A stretch of 64,000 bases of DNA from Sphingobacteriales bacterium 44-15 (GTDB lineage: Bacteria; Bacteroidota; Bacteroidia; Chitinophagales; Chitinophagaceae), in assembly GCA_001899685.1 (NCBI GenBank), contig MKWG01000043.1, positions 1 to 64,000 on the forward strand, in the 5' to 3' direction. Positions 33,473 to 42,564 of the stretch are shown piece by piece (positions within the stretch are counted from its first letter, which is position 1; every line of letters begins with the position of its first letter). The notes beneath the pieces are model-generated. The model was not told the DNA's origin. It did not search any database and was given only the letters and a program-made list of their open reading frames with translations. The position numbers were made by a program, and so were the translations under genes.

Positions 33473-34162
33473 TCAATAATTTACGGGGAGAAGCTTCATA
33501 TATGCATTCAGTTCAATATGATCCATTTTTTTAAAAGGCAGCCCCGTATCAGATAACCCAAGGATACGCGATACCCGGAAATCCCTGTAGTCATTCCTGT
33601 GCCAGCACCAGGCAATGAGGTGCCAGTTAAGCGCGTAAAATACAAGCCCTATAGGCTCTACTGCTCTGGAGGTCACTTCATCCCGGTTATTCCTGTACTC
33701 AATATTGAGGATAGTTTGAGAGGCTATGGTGTCCTGTATATTAGTGAGATAGGCAAAATCGTTTTGTGTATACCCGCAACTGACTGATCTTATCTGCCCC
33801 TGTAATTGCTCAAGCTTATCTTTCTGTGAGCCGCGCAATACAGCCTTAACCTTGTGGAGAGCAGTCCCGTAATGCTTTTGAATAGACCTGTCGCCAAAGC
33901 GGGCAGCTATGCTTTCCATCAGCAGCAGCGCATTGGCTTCTTCATTGGTAAAAGAAACCGGCGGCAGAAAATATCCCTGCACCACAAAATAGCCCCTGCC
34001 GGTTTCAAAACTAACGGGAACGCCTATCTCTACCAGGGCTTTAATATCCCTGTATACAGTGCGCATGCTTACGGAAAATTTTTCCGCGATACGCTCTGCC
34101 GGCAAAAACCTACGGGACTGGAGCATGGTCACCACACCCATTAACCGGTCTATCCTGTTCAT
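33473..34162 (-). CDS. WYL-domain HTH transcriptional regulator (YafY-like)
   Basis: 229 aa. The HTH (about 1-55) reads 'RIDRLMGVVTMLQSRRFLPAERIAEKFSVSMRTVYRDIKALVEIGVPV', the typical HTH_11 start. The WYL region (about 130-225) has 'LNIEYRNNRDEVTSRAVEPIGLVFYALNWHLIAWCWHRNDYRDFRVSRI'. WYL proteins sense ligands, often nucleic acids or nucleotides, and repress or activate nearby genes. It is divergent from asnB across 220 AT-rich bp, so autoregulation or control of asnB is possible but unproven. Confidence 0.92.
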   Translation of the reverse strand: MNRIDRLMGVVTMLQSRRFLPAERIAEKFSVSMRTVYRDIKALVEIGVPVSFETGRGYFVVQGYFLPPVSFTNEEANALLLMESIAARFGDRSIQKHYGTALHKVKAVLRGSQKDKLEQLQGQIRSVSCGYTQNDFAYLTNIQDTIASQTILNIEYRNNRDEVTSRAVEPIGLVFYALNWHLIAWCWHRNDYRDFRVSRILGLSDTGLPFKKMDHIELNAYMKLLPVNY

Positions 34163-34315
34163 TATAAATAAGTAGATTTAATAAAGCAATAAAAAAGTTG
34201 TCCGGCATACGCAAAATATATAGGATTTTCTTATTCCGGCAAATATTTTTTCATTAAAAAATTTCTTCTTTTTTCAATATAACTTTGAAAAATTTTCATA
34301 ATTATCACAAAAATA

Positions 34316-34346
34316 TTTGCAATTCAGAAGCATTCCCTTAATTTTG
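34316..34346 (+). promoter_or_regulatory. Strong Bacteroidota promoter of asnB
   Basis: TTTG (34316-34319), an exact 19-nt spacer, and TAATTTTG (34339-34346) match the TTTG-N19-TAnnTTTG consensus perfectly. The predicted start near 34353 leaves a 30-nt leader before the asnB ATG. The surrounding region is very AT-rich. Confidence 0.8.
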
Positions 34347-34384
34347 ATGAATTTTTTAATCCAAAAAAGATAAATAATCGCATT

Positions 34385-36073
34385 ATGTGTGGCATAGTAG
34401 GTGTGTTTGATTGTAAAACGGACACAGAATCATTAAGACCAAAGCTGTTAACAATGTCTAAAAAGATCCGGCACCGCGGTCCGGACTGGTCGGGTATTTA
34501 CAGCGACGACAATATTGTATTGGCCCATGAGCGCCTGGCTATTGTGGACCCCCAGTCGGGCGGTCAGCCTTTATATACCAAAGACAGAACGCTTGTGCTT
34601 GCGGTAAACGGGGAGATCTATAATCACCAGGAGATCAGGAAAACTTTGCCTGACTATGAGTTTCTCACCCAGTCGGACTGCGAGGTAATACTTGCGCTGT
34701 ACCGCAAAAAGGGGATCAGTTTCCTTGAAGATCTGAACGGTATTTTTGCTTTTGCGCTGTATGATAAAGCCAACAACAGCTATTTTATAGCCAGGGATCA
34801 TATCGGCATTATCCCGTTTTATATGGGATGGGATGAATGGGGCAACTTTTACGTGGCTTCAGAACTCAAAGCGCTTGAAGGCACCTGCAACAATATCAAA
34901 GAATTTTTGCCGGGGCATTATTTATACAGCAAAGATGGCGGTTACGAACTGAAAAAGTGGTACAAGAGAGAATGGGAAAGCTACGACAATGTAAAGGACA
35001 ATGTCTCCGATATCGCAGTGCTTCGCAAAGGATTGGAAGATGCAGTGCACCGTCAGCTGATGTCCGACGTGCCTTATGGCGTATTGCTTTCCGGCGGGCT
35101 GGATTCTTCGATCATTGCGGCAGTCACTAAAAAATTTGCTTCAAAGCGTATTGAATCAGGAGATACACAGGCAGCATGGTACCCGCAGTTGCATTCCTTT
35201 GCCGTAGGGTTAAAAGGATCCCCTGATCTTGCAGCAGCCAGGAAAGCAGCAGATCATATCGGCACGGTGCATCATGAAATTCATTTTACCATACAGGAAG
35301 GACTGGACGCCATACGTGATGTGATCTATCATCTCGAAACCTATGATGTAACAACAGTACGCGCTTCCACTCCTATGTATTTGATGGCAAGGATCATCAA
35401 ATCAATGGGTATAAAAATGGTATTGTCGGGTGAAGGCTCAGACGAGTTGTTTGGAGGATACCTGTACTTCCATAAAGCGCCCGATGCAAGAAGCTTTCAT
35501 GAAGAAACAGTGCGCAAGCTCGGGAAGCTCCATCTCTACGATTGTCTTCGCGCCAATAAATCACTTGCGGCATGGGGCATAGAAGGGCGTGTGCCGTTCC
35601 TTGACAAAGAATTTATGGATATTGCCATGCGCCTCAATCCCGAAGACAAGATGGCGAAGAACGGCAGAATTGAAAAATGGATATTACGTAAAGCATTTGA
35701 AGATTACCTGCCGGAAAGTATTGCATGGCGCCAGAAAGAGCAGTTCTCTGATGGTGTAGGCTATAGCTGGATTGATACCCTCAAAGCAGTGGCCGCCGAA
35801 AAAGTAAGCGACGAGCAACTGGCAAATGCCAGGTACCGCTTCCCCATCAACCCGCCTATGTCGAAAGAAGAATATCATTACCGTTCCATCTTCAGCGAGC
35901 ATTTCCCTTCAGATGCGGCGGCAGCCTGTGTACCTTCCGTACCATCGGTGGCCTGCAGCACGCCCGAAGCGCTTGCATGGGATAAATCGTTCCAGAACCT
36001 CAACGATCCTTCCGGCCGTGCCGTAGCCAACGTGCATAACATGGCCTACGAAGAGCAGGAACTGGTAAAATAA
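34385..36073 (+). CDS. asnB: Asparagine synthase B (glutamine-hydrolysing)
   Basis: 562 aa. The N-terminal glutaminase begins MCGIVGVFDCK with the catalytic Cys2, followed by 'IRHRGPDWSGIY', 'AHERLAIVDPQSGGQPLY' and 'AVNGEIYNHQEIR'. The synthetase domain (about 210-510) has the PP-loop 'YGVLLSGGLDSSIIAAV' near 230 and 'KMVLSGEGSDELFGGYLYF' near 345, then 'RVPFLDKEFMDIAM'. It makes asparagine from aspartate, glutamine and ATP in the cytoplasm. It is a single gene with a clear promoter and a heptad-type terminator. Confidence 0.97.
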   Translation: MCGIVGVFDCKTDTESLRPKLLTMSKKIRHRGPDWSGIYSDDNIVLAHERLAIVDPQSGGQPLYTKDRTLVLAVNGEIYNHQEIRKTLPDYEFLTQSDCEVILALYRKKGISFLEDLNGIFAFALYDKANNSYFIARDHIGIIPFYMGWDEWGNFYVASELKALEGTCNNIKEFLPGHYLYSKDGGYELKKWYKREWESYDNVKDNVSDIAVLRKGLEDAVHRQLMSDVPYGVLLSGGLDSSIIAAVTKKFASKRIESGDTQAAWYPQLHSFAVGLKGSPDLAAARKAADHIGTVHHEIHFTIQEGLDAIRDVIYHLETYDVTTVRASTPMYLMARIIKSMGIKMVLSGEGSDELFGGYLYFHKAPDARSFHEETVRKLGKLHLYDCLRANKSLAAWGIEGRVPFLDKEFMDIAMRLNPEDKMAKNGRIEKWILRKAFEDYLPESIAWRQKEQFSDGVGYSWIDTLKAVAAEKVSDEQLANARYRFPINPPMSKEEYHYRSIFSEHFPSDAAAACVPSVPSVACSTPEALAWDKSFQNLNDPSGRAVANVHNMAYEEQELVK

Positions 36074-36111
36074 TATTCTTTTTGACCGGCATATAGTGAT
36101 ATGTTAATTGT

Positions 36112-36165
36112 GAAACGACAAAGGTGAGACGTGAAAGCATCTCTACCCTTTGTCGTTTCTCTTTT
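36112..36165 (+). terminator. Terminator of asnB formed by a heptad-type palindrome
   Basis: GAAACGACAAAGG (36112-36124) pairs with CCTTTGTCGTTTC (36147-36159), a 13-bp perfect stem, and a CTTTT tail follows. The whole element can be read in 7-nt words of the TGAGACG dialect. Confidence 0.75.
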
Positions 36166-36175
36166 AACGACCCGG

Positions 36176-36300
36176 CTTTGCGCCCCTTTGCGTGAAACTC
36201 ATTGAACCACAAAGACACAGAGACACAAAGGTTCACAAAGGATTTTCTTTGCTTCCTTTGCGTAATTTCTTAGCGTTCTTTGCGGTAAAAATAACCGCAA
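36176..36300. repeat. GCAAAG-word spacer
   Basis: CTTTGCG words and the opposite CACAAAG words alternate, ending with a small hairpin TTGCGGT...ACCGCAA (36279-36299). The same vocabulary is seen at 10850-11012 and 54492-54586. No gene is present. Confidence 0.55.
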
Positions 36301-36336
36301 TGGTAGAATTCAATACCCACTTGTATTTTTGCAGAC

Positions 36337-37587
36337 ATGAAACAGGTAATCATCATCGGCGGAGGCATTATTGGATTAAGCTCCGCTTATTATCTACAGC
36401 AGGCAGGTCACAGGGTGACAGTAATAGATAAAGAAGATTTTCATCATAATTGCTCTTACGGCAACGCCGGGTATGTATGCCCCAGTCATTTTGTGCCGCT
36501 TGCCACGCCCGGCATTATATGGAAAGGGCTTAAGTGGATGTTCAACAGCAAAAGCCCCTTTTATGTACAGCCGTCGCTTAATGGCGCACTTATAGACTGG
36601 GGCGTAAAATTTGCAAAAAGCGCCACCGGCAAACATGTGAAAACCTCGGCTATACCCTTGCGTGATATTGCCCTGCTGAGCCAGAAAGAATATGAGCAGT
36701 GGGCAACCGTTCCCGGTTTTGATTTTGCATACGAGCACAAAGGATTATTAGAGATCTTTCAGACAGCGCCGGTAGCGGAACATGCCCGTCATCTGGTAGA
36801 AAAAGCCCACAGATTAGGGCTGGATACCGTTTTACTGGACACTGCTGCGTTGCAGCAGCTTGAGCCCCACACAGAAATAAACGCGCTTGGCGCTATATTA
36901 TTCAGATGCGATGCTCACCTCTACCCGCAAAAACTGATGCAGGGATTACTAAAGATACTCAGGGAAAAAGAAGTACAGTTGCTGGGCAATGAAGAAGTAG
37001 TGCGGTTTGAAAAGGCTGGAAACAGCATTCAAAAAGTGATCACAGCCAAAAATGCTTACGAGGCAGAGGAAGTAGTGATCGCTACCGGCGCCTGGAGCAG
37101 GAATATGGCAGCTATGGTAAATACCAAAATACCCATGATGCCGGGGAGGGGTTATTCTGTAACCTTGCAGGATTCGCCCTACCGCGTCAATTATCCGGCA
37201 GTACTTGCCGAAGGAAGGGTAGCCATCACCCCAATGGACGGTAATAAAATACGGTTTGGCGGCACCATGGAGATAGTACCCACTTCTGCCCCACCCCGCT
37301 ACCATCGCATAGAAGGGATTCTCAATGCCGTAAAAAGGTATTACCCTGCATTCGACATCCCCATGCCTCCCACAGAGCAGCTATGGTATGGGTTCCGTCC
37401 CTGTTCTGCAGATGGTTTGCCATATATAGGAAGGATCAGGAATTATAAGAATGTCACTATCGCCACAGGACATTCCATGCTCGGACTGAGCCTGGGCGCC
37501 GGCACCGGCAGGCTGGTAAGGGAGATCATCAACGGCGAAAAAACAAGCATGGACATAACGCCTTTTGCGGTAGAGCGGTTTGCGTAG
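36337..37587 (+). CDS. FAD-dependent D-amino-acid dehydrogenase-like oxidoreductase (DAO family)
   Basis: 416 aa. The FAD motif 'KQVIIIGGGIIGLSSAYYLQQAGHRVTVIDKE' opens the protein. 'HNCSYGNAGYVCPSHFVPLATPG' near 40 is typical of DadA-like and D-hydroxyproline dehydrogenase-like members. 'EEVVIATGAWSRNM' near 245 and 'WYGFRPCSADGLPYIGRIRNYKNVTIATGHSMLGLSLGAGTGRLV' near 350 complete the DAO fold. It should oxidise a D-amino acid or imino acid and pass electrons to a quinone. Its partner genes for hydroxyproline use are not adjacent. Downstream is the arginase-fold gene. Confidence 0.85.
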   Translation: MKQVIIIGGGIIGLSSAYYLQQAGHRVTVIDKEDFHHNCSYGNAGYVCPSHFVPLATPGIIWKGLKWMFNSKSPFYVQPSLNGALIDWGVKFAKSATGKHVKTSAIPLRDIALLSQKEYEQWATVPGFDFAYEHKGLLEIFQTAPVAEHARHLVEKAHRLGLDTVLLDTAALQQLEPHTEINALGAILFRCDAHLYPQKLMQGLLKILREKEVQLLGNEEVVRFEKAGNSIQKVITAKNAYEAEEVVIATGAWSRNMAAMVNTKIPMMPGRGYSVTLQDSPYRVNYPAVLAEGRVAITPMDGNKIRFGGTMEIVPTSAPPRYHRIEGILNAVKRYYPAFDIPMPPTEQLWYGFRPCSADGLPYIGRIRNYKNVTIATGHSMLGLSLGAGTGRLVREIINGEKTSMDITPFAVERFA

Positions 37588-37603
37588 AAAGGGAGAGGGT
37601 GAA

Positions 37604-37675
37604 GGGAGTAAGGCGTAGGGTATAGGGCCTTACACAATTATACCTTACACCTTATACCCTATACCTTACCCCTTA
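37604..37675. repeat. Heptad-phased palindrome (ACCTTAT dialect)
   Basis: Five in-phase heptamers of TACCTTA/TACCCTA/CACCTTA type occupy 37641-37675. A reverse arm of AGGGTAT/AGGGAGT words fills about 37604-37630. The two arms can pair around ACACAATTA. It lies between the DadA-like and arginase-like genes, both plus-strand. Confidence 0.8.
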
Positions 37676-37705
37676 ATTCCTTATATTTAATGCAAACTCA
37701 CCACC

Positions 37706-38761
37706 ATGGAATATCCCCATTTCAGGTTTTATAAGCGGCAGGACATTCTCAACCTCACACGCCTGCGTCGCTTCGAGACAAAAATAGGCGAGTGCCTGCA
37801 AACCATTAATGGCGCTCTGCTTACAGAAGCCATCGCCAGTTCCAGAGCCAAATTTGTATTGCTCGGTATACCTGAAGACATTGGCGTTGCAGGCAACTAT
37901 GGCACAGGCGGGGCTGATACTGCATGGCTGCCTTTTCTGCAATCTTTCTGCAATGTGCAAAGCACCGATATCTTCACCGGTGAAGAAGTGCTGGTGCTTG
38001 GACATTTCGACTTCACCGATATAAAGGCGCTGATCATGGCCAATGCAAAAAACCAGGACGAGATGATTGACGCCTGCAGACATGCCGTTGCCAACATCAT
38101 TGATACCGAAGTAGAAGCGCTGATAAAACAGATCGCCGCTACCGGCAAAACACCCATCGTCATTGGCGGGGGGCACAACAACGCTTACCCGCTGATCAAA
38201 GGCACGGCCAAAGGACTGCATAAGGCAGGTATGATGAATAACTCACAGATCAACGTTATCAATGCCGACGCGCAGGGAGGATACCTGCATACAGAAGGCA
38301 GGCATAGCGGCAACAGCTTCCGGTATGCCATGGAAGAAGGTTTTTTGAAAAAATATGCCATCGTGGGGCTGCAGGAAAACTACAACAGCCAGCGCATGCT
38401 CGACGAGCTTTACAGCAATATCAACATACAGTATGCCTTCTTTGAAGATATAAGCGTGCGCGAAAAATTCAATTTCCGGCAGGCAGTAGTGCAGGCGATC
38501 GGCTTCACCGAAGAAAGCTTTACCGGCATTGAGCTATCGCTGAATTGTATTGAGCAGGCATTAACCGGCAGCGGCGGTAAATGCGGCTTTACTGCATTAC
38601 AGGCACGCCAGTATATCAGCTTCGCCGCCAGCTATTCTCAGGTTGTTTATCTTCATATCTGCGAAGGCGCTACACAGCTCACCAACGGTCAATCCGATGC
38701 TTATACCGGCAGGCTTATCAGCGACCTGGTAAGCGACTTCATCAAAGCGGGCAATACATAA
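37706..38761 (+). CDS. Arginase/formimidoylglutamase-fold protein missing metal ligands
   Basis: 351 aa, the full length of Bacteroidota formimidoylglutamase-like ureohydrolases, and the fold is intact end to end. 'TPIVIGGGHNNAYPLIKG' keeps the first metal histidine (His157). The second site, normally D-A-H-x-D, reads D-A-Q-G-G (residues 188-192). The third site, normally D-x-D in GIELDLDAIE, reads GIELSLNCIE with Ser278 and Asn280. So four of six manganese ligands are gone while the family core (EGRHSGNSFRYA, FTEESFTGIEL, ARQYISFAA, HICEGA) is preserved. It is likely a pseudoenzyme, perhaps a binding or regulatory protein. Confidence 0.85.
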   Translation: MEYPHFRFYKRQDILNLTRLRRFETKIGECLQTINGALLTEAIASSRAKFVLLGIPEDIGVAGNYGTGGADTAWLPFLQSFCNVQSTDIFTGEEVLVLGHFDFTDIKALIMANAKNQDEMIDACRHAVANIIDTEVEALIKQIAATGKTPIVIGGGHNNAYPLIKGTAKGLHKAGMMNNSQINVINADAQGGYLHTEGRHSGNSFRYAMEEGFLKKYAIVGLQENYNSQRMLDELYSNINIQYAFFEDISVREKFNFRQAVVQAIGFTEESFTGIELSLNCIEQALTGSGGKCGFTALQARQYISFAASYSQVVYLHICEGATQLTNGQSDAYTGRLISDLVSDFIKAGNT

Positions 38762-38858
38762 CTCCCCCGCAAATAGGCGTTATTTATTTATTTGCCGGGA
38801 AACCGGCTTCAAATGTTACCACGCAACCAGAAATCATACAACTTGCGTATATTAGGCG

Positions 38859-39560
38859 ATGTTTCTCTCCCTGCGATCATATCAGAAAGAGCTGCTCGAC
38901 AATGACAATATTCCGTTTGAAGACCTCAGGCAGAATATGGAGGAGCTCGACTTTATCAATACATGGCTGGGGGGGCATCATATTACCATAGAAGGAGTCA
39001 GTAAGCTGTTATCTTCTTCTCCTTCGCCGGGCAAAACATTCAGTATATGCGAAATAGGCTGCGGCGGAGGCGACAACCTCAGGGCAATTGATACATGGGC
39101 AACAAAACAACATATTGCAGTGCGGCTTACCGGCATTGATAAAAAAAAGGAATGCATTGATCTTGCAGCAGAAAAAAACAGCGATGCAAAGTATTCATGG
39201 ATTTGTTCTGCATACGAGACAGCAGACATTGCTGCCATTGCGCCGGATATCATTTTTTCATCCCTGTTCTGTCACCATTTTACGGATGATGAAATGGTGA
39301 TCATGCTGCAATGGATGCAATACAACAGCAGGAGCGGCTTTTTTATTAACGACCTGCACAGGCATGTGATAGCGTATGCATCCATAAAAGCATTGACGGG
39401 TCTCTTTTCAAAAAGCTACCTGGTAAAAAATGACGCTCCGCTATCGGTGAAACGGGGCTTTAGAAGAAAAGACTGGCAGGGCTTCATGCAACGTGCAGAC
39501 ATACAGGATTACTCAATTCACTGGAAATGGGCCTTCCGGTGGCTGATCATTGGGAAATGA
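38859..39560 (+). CDS. Class I SAM-dependent methyltransferase
   Basis: 233 aa. The SAM-binding motif 'FSICEIGCGGGDNLRAIDTW' is near residue 68 and is followed by 'VRLTGIDKKKECIDLAAEKN' and 'APDIIFSSLFCHHFTDDEMV'. The start 'DDLRQNMEELDFINTWLGGH' resembles methyltransferases found beside type III polyketide synthases in Bacteroidota. Its stop overlaps the next gene's start in ATGA, so the two are translationally coupled. No polyketide synthase gene is adjacent. Substrate is unknown; an aromatic or polyketide lipid is a reasonable guess. Confidence 0.85.
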   Translation: MFLSLRSYQKELLDNDNIPFEDLRQNMEELDFINTWLGGHHITIEGVSKLLSSSPSPGKTFSICEIGCGGGDNLRAIDTWATKQHIAVRLTGIDKKKECIDLAAEKNSDAKYSWICSAYETADIAAIAPDIIFSSLFCHHFTDDEMVIMLQWMQYNSRSGFFINDLHRHVIAYASIKALTGLFSKSYLVKNDAPLSVKRGFRRKDWQGFMQRADIQDYSIHWKWAFRWLIIGK

Positions 39561-40696
39561 ATGAGCAAAAAACATATGACGTTGCCATAATTGGCGGTGG
39601 TCTTGCCGGCTTATGTTTATCCATACAATTATCCCGGGCAGGATACAGCGTTATTTTGTTTGAAAAAGAAAAATATCCTTTTCATAAAGTTTGCGGCGAA
39701 TATATCAGCTTTGAATGCTGGAACTTCCTGGAAGAAATGGGTGTGCCGCTCAGCGACTGGAACCTGCCCCATATCAGGCAGCTCCTGGTATCCGCACCCT
39801 CCGGGAAAACCATCCGGCACAGTCTCCCTCTTGGAGGATTCGGAATCAGCCGCTATAAGCTTGATGCTTATCTTGCATCCCTCGCCAGGAAATTCGGGAC
39901 AACAGTGATGGAAGCTACCCGTGTAGACAATATCTGGTTCAGCAAATCACATTTTCATATCCAGTATGGCGACGATATGTGCAAGGCAAGGCTCGCGGCA
40001 GGTACTTTTGGGAAAAGGAGCAACCTTGATATAAAAATGAAACGACCCTTTGCATTGAAAAGACCAGGAAAACTCAACAACTATATCGGGGTAAAATACC
40101 ATATCAAAGCTGATTTCCCGCCTGATCATATCGCACTCCACAATTTCGAGAACGGCTATTGCGGTATTTCACGAATAGAAGATGACAAGTACTGCCTCTG
40201 CTATCTTACCACTGCCAGGAATCTTAAGCATTGCAACAACTCCATCCCCGAGCTGGAGCAGAAAGTGCTGAGAAAAAATCCTTATCTTGATAAAATATTT
40301 TCTTCTTCAGTATTTTTATATGATACACCGGAAACCATTGCGCAGATCAGCTTTGAGAAGAAATCACAGGTAGAGCATCACCTGCTTATGATAGGGGATG
40401 CAGCCGGCATGATCGCACCGCTATGTGGCAATGGCATGAGCATGGCCATGCACGGCAGCAAGATCGCTTTTTCGAAAATTATCCCGTTTCTGCAGGGGAA
40501 GATCAGCCGGGATGAAATGGAAGCAGAATACCAGGCAGCCTGGAACAGCCACTTCAAAAGAAGAGTGACCGCAGGAAGGATCATACAGGGATTATTTGGC
40601 AAAGGATGGATCACCAATACTTTCATCAGGGCATTATACCCCTTCCCCTCGCTGGTGGAAAAGCTGATCCGCCAGACGCACGGGGAGCCATTCTAA
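39557..40696 (+). CDS. FAD-dependent oxidoreductase, geranylgeranyl-reductase/monooxygenase-like
   Basis: 379 aa from the ATG at 39557, which overlaps the methyltransferase stop (ATGA). A start at 39527 would add ten residues inside the upstream gene. The FAD motif 'YDVAIIGGGLAGLCLSIQLSRAGYSVILFEKEKYPFHKVCGEYIS' is at the N-terminus, and 'LLMIGDAAGMIAPLCGNGMSMAMHGSK' near 280 is the second FAD-contacting motif. This group includes geranylgeranyl reductases and aromatic hydroxylases. Pairing with the methyltransferase suggests tailoring of a lipid or polyketide. Confidence 0.87.
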   Translation: MNEQKTYDVAIIGGGLAGLCLSIQLSRAGYSVILFEKEKYPFHKVCGEYISFECWNFLEEMGVPLSDWNLPHIRQLLVSAPSGKTIRHSLPLGGFGISRYKLDAYLASLARKFGTTVMEATRVDNIWFSKSHFHIQYGDDMCKARLAAGTFGKRSNLDIKMKRPFALKRPGKLNNYIGVKYHIKADFPPDHIALHNFENGYCGISRIEDDKYCLCYLTTARNLKHCNNSIPELEQKVLRKNPYLDKIFSSSVFLYDTPETIAQISFEKKSQVEHHLLMIGDAAGMIAPLCGNGMSMAMHGSKIAFSKIIPFLQGKISRDEMEAEYQAAWNSHFKRRVTAGRIIQGLFGKGWITNTFIRALYPFPSLVEKLIRQTHGEPF

Positions 40697-40700
40697 GAGA

Positions 40701-40777
40701 AAGGTATAAGATATAAGGGGGAAGGTATAGGGTCAGCCTTACACCTTATGCCTTATGCCTTACGCCTTCCCCCTTTC
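40701..40777. repeat. Heptad-phased palindrome, eleven in-phase heptamers
   Basis: Five heptamers of AAGGTAT type (40701-40735) are followed, in the same 7-nt phase, by six inverted heptamers of GCCTTAT/ACCTTAT type (40736-40777). The arms form a long imperfect hairpin between the convergent FAD oxidoreductase and MutS-like genes. It probably terminates both. Confidence 0.88.
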
Positions 40778-42553
40778 TATGATCCCCATTTGCTTCATAA
40801 GAAAAGAAGCATTTTTATTTTTGGCAATACCTTTTTGCAGCTTGTAATCAAAATACAGTTCATTGTTACGGATCACGCTTTCAAAGCAATAGTTCCTGAT
40901 CACGCCTTTATAGGTTTCTTCCATTGTTGCCAGTGCCAGGTCGTGGGTAGCAAATAAAGTGATGCAGTTGTATTTGATCAGTTGCATGATATATTGTTCC
41001 GACCCGTAGGTTTTGTCTTCGGAATTTGTCCCCCGCAATATCTCATCAATCAGTACCAGCGCAGGTTGCCCGCCCTTCAGTGTTTCGATAATATACTGGA
41101 GCCGTTTCAACTCTGCCATAAAGTAAGAAGTATGTTCCTGCAGCGAATCGCTTACCCTTATGGAAGTGAGTAGCTGCATGGGAGAAAACTCAAATGAAGC
41201 AGCGCATACCGGTGCACCGCATTGCGCCAGCACAAGGTTTACCCCAAGCGTCCTGAGAAAAGTAGTTTTACCCGACATATTGGATCCGGTCACCAGCAAA
41301 AGCTTTGTTGCAGCACCAGGATCAAAATCATTGGATACACGCTCTCCCTGCCCTATCAGCGGATGCCCCATCTGTTCCGCCCTGATGATTATTGCTGGTC
41401 CCTGTGCAATTGCAGGGAAAACAAACGAAGGATTATTAAAGGCAAAAGATGCCAGGGCATTTAAACATTCAATATCCCCTACCACCTGTAGCCATTGTGG
41501 AAAATCTTTGCTGTGCTTCCTTTTCCATTGCTCAAGCGCAATGATGCAATGCAGGTCGTACAACAGTATACTGTTGAGGAAAAGATTGACCAAAAGATTC
41601 AGCCGCTGGTCAAAGAAAGAAGAGAGTTTTGCGAGAGATCCTATTGACTTATAAGCATTCCCCGCGGTCTGCCGCAGTTGCTGCACCAGGAATGCCTTAC
41701 CTGCATCTGCAGCAGCAAAAGTTTTTAGAATATCAGCATACTGATCAAGCACTTCCTGTTTTTTCCCGATCAACTGGTGCTGCTGATGAATATATTTCAG
41801 GTGCCGCCCCGTTATAAGCCAGCCGAGAGCAACTCCCGCCAGCAGGTATATAAAGTTACCGGTAGCAATATAGATAAACAGGCAGGGAATATTATATAAT
41901 GGCAAAATCCATCGTATTGCCTGCAGGAGGCGGTTTTTATCCAGTTGTTCCCCGGATCCGAGCCATTGCCCGACACTATACAGGTTGCCTTCCTCTTCTT
42001 TGTGCAGCAGCCCGTATGCGGCGATCAATTGCCTCAGATCTGCCTGGGGAACGAGCTGAGCTACAGCAGCCTGCCTTTGTATAATTTCATCCCGGGCAAA
42101 CAACGGTTGTTTCAAAACAGCAGCAAGGCGTTCCCGCCCATGGGAAGTGGAACAGCGGTTTAACAAATGATATAAAGAACGCTGCCCGAATATATCAAGG
42201 TCATCGCCATAGTGCATGTCTCCGGCAAATACTTTACCCTCCTCAAAGCGGTTCAACCCGCCATTGAGTATCTGCAATTCATTTTCATTTACAAATAATA
42301 GCTGCTTCAGCAACGCCCTGCGTTCGTTAAGCTTTACGGCATGCTTAACCAGCATAACAAAACTGACAAGAAAAACTATAGCAAGCGGCGCAAAAAGTAA
42401 TGATGCTTTGGTAAAAGCGTAATAAGCACAAAGAACGCAAAGAACAAATACAACCAGGCGCAATATTCCGAATAAAGATATCCGGGTTTTTATAGCCGCA
42501 ACAGCAGCATTATACCCCCTGATCTTTTCTTCGTAAAATGCCAGGTTTACCAT
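40760..42553 (-). CDS. MutS-family ATPase with N-terminal membrane segments
   Basis: 597 aa. Residues about 28-66 and 215-245 are strongly hydrophobic, so the protein is likely membrane-bound, unlike MutS. The C-terminal MutS-V ATPase (about 400-590) has Walker A 'TGSNMSGKTTFLRTLGVNLVLAQCGAPV' (near 423), 'TSYFMAELKRLQYII' and Walker B 'PALVLIDEILRGTNSEDKTYGSEQYIMQLI', plus 'CITLFATHDLALA'. The mismatch-recognition domain I and the MutS2 Smr domain are absent. Such MutS-like proteins are frequent in Bacteroidota and of unknown function. It is followed upstream by a small membrane protein gene on the same strand. Confidence 0.87.
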   Translation of the reverse strand: MVNLAFYEEKIRGYNAAVAAIKTRISLFGILRLVVFVLCVLCAYYAFTKASLLFAPLAIVFLVSFVMLVKHAVKLNERRALLKQLLFVNENELQILNGGLNRFEEGKVFAGDMHYGDDLDIFGQRSLYHLLNRCSTSHGRERLAAVLKQPLFARDEIIQRQAAVAQLVPQADLRQLIAAYGLLHKEEEGNLYSVGQWLGSGEQLDKNRLLQAIRWILPLYNIPCLFIYIATGNFIYLLAGVALGWLITGRHLKYIHQQHQLIGKKQEVLDQYADILKTFAAADAGKAFLVQQLRQTAGNAYKSIGSLAKLSSFFDQRLNLLVNLFLNSILLYDLHCIIALEQWKRKHSKDFPQWLQVVGDIECLNALASFAFNNPSFVFPAIAQGPAIIIRAEQMGHPLIGQGERVSNDFDPGAATKLLLVTGSNMSGKTTFLRTLGVNLVLAQCGAPVCAASFEFSPMQLLTSIRVSDSLQEHTSYFMAELKRLQYIIETLKGGQPALVLIDEILRGTNSEDKTYGSEQYIMQLIKYNCITLFATHDLALATMEETYKGVIRNYCFESVIRNNELYFDYKLQKGIAKNKNASFLMKQMGIIERGKA

Positions 42554-42564
42554 TCACAAAGCAA

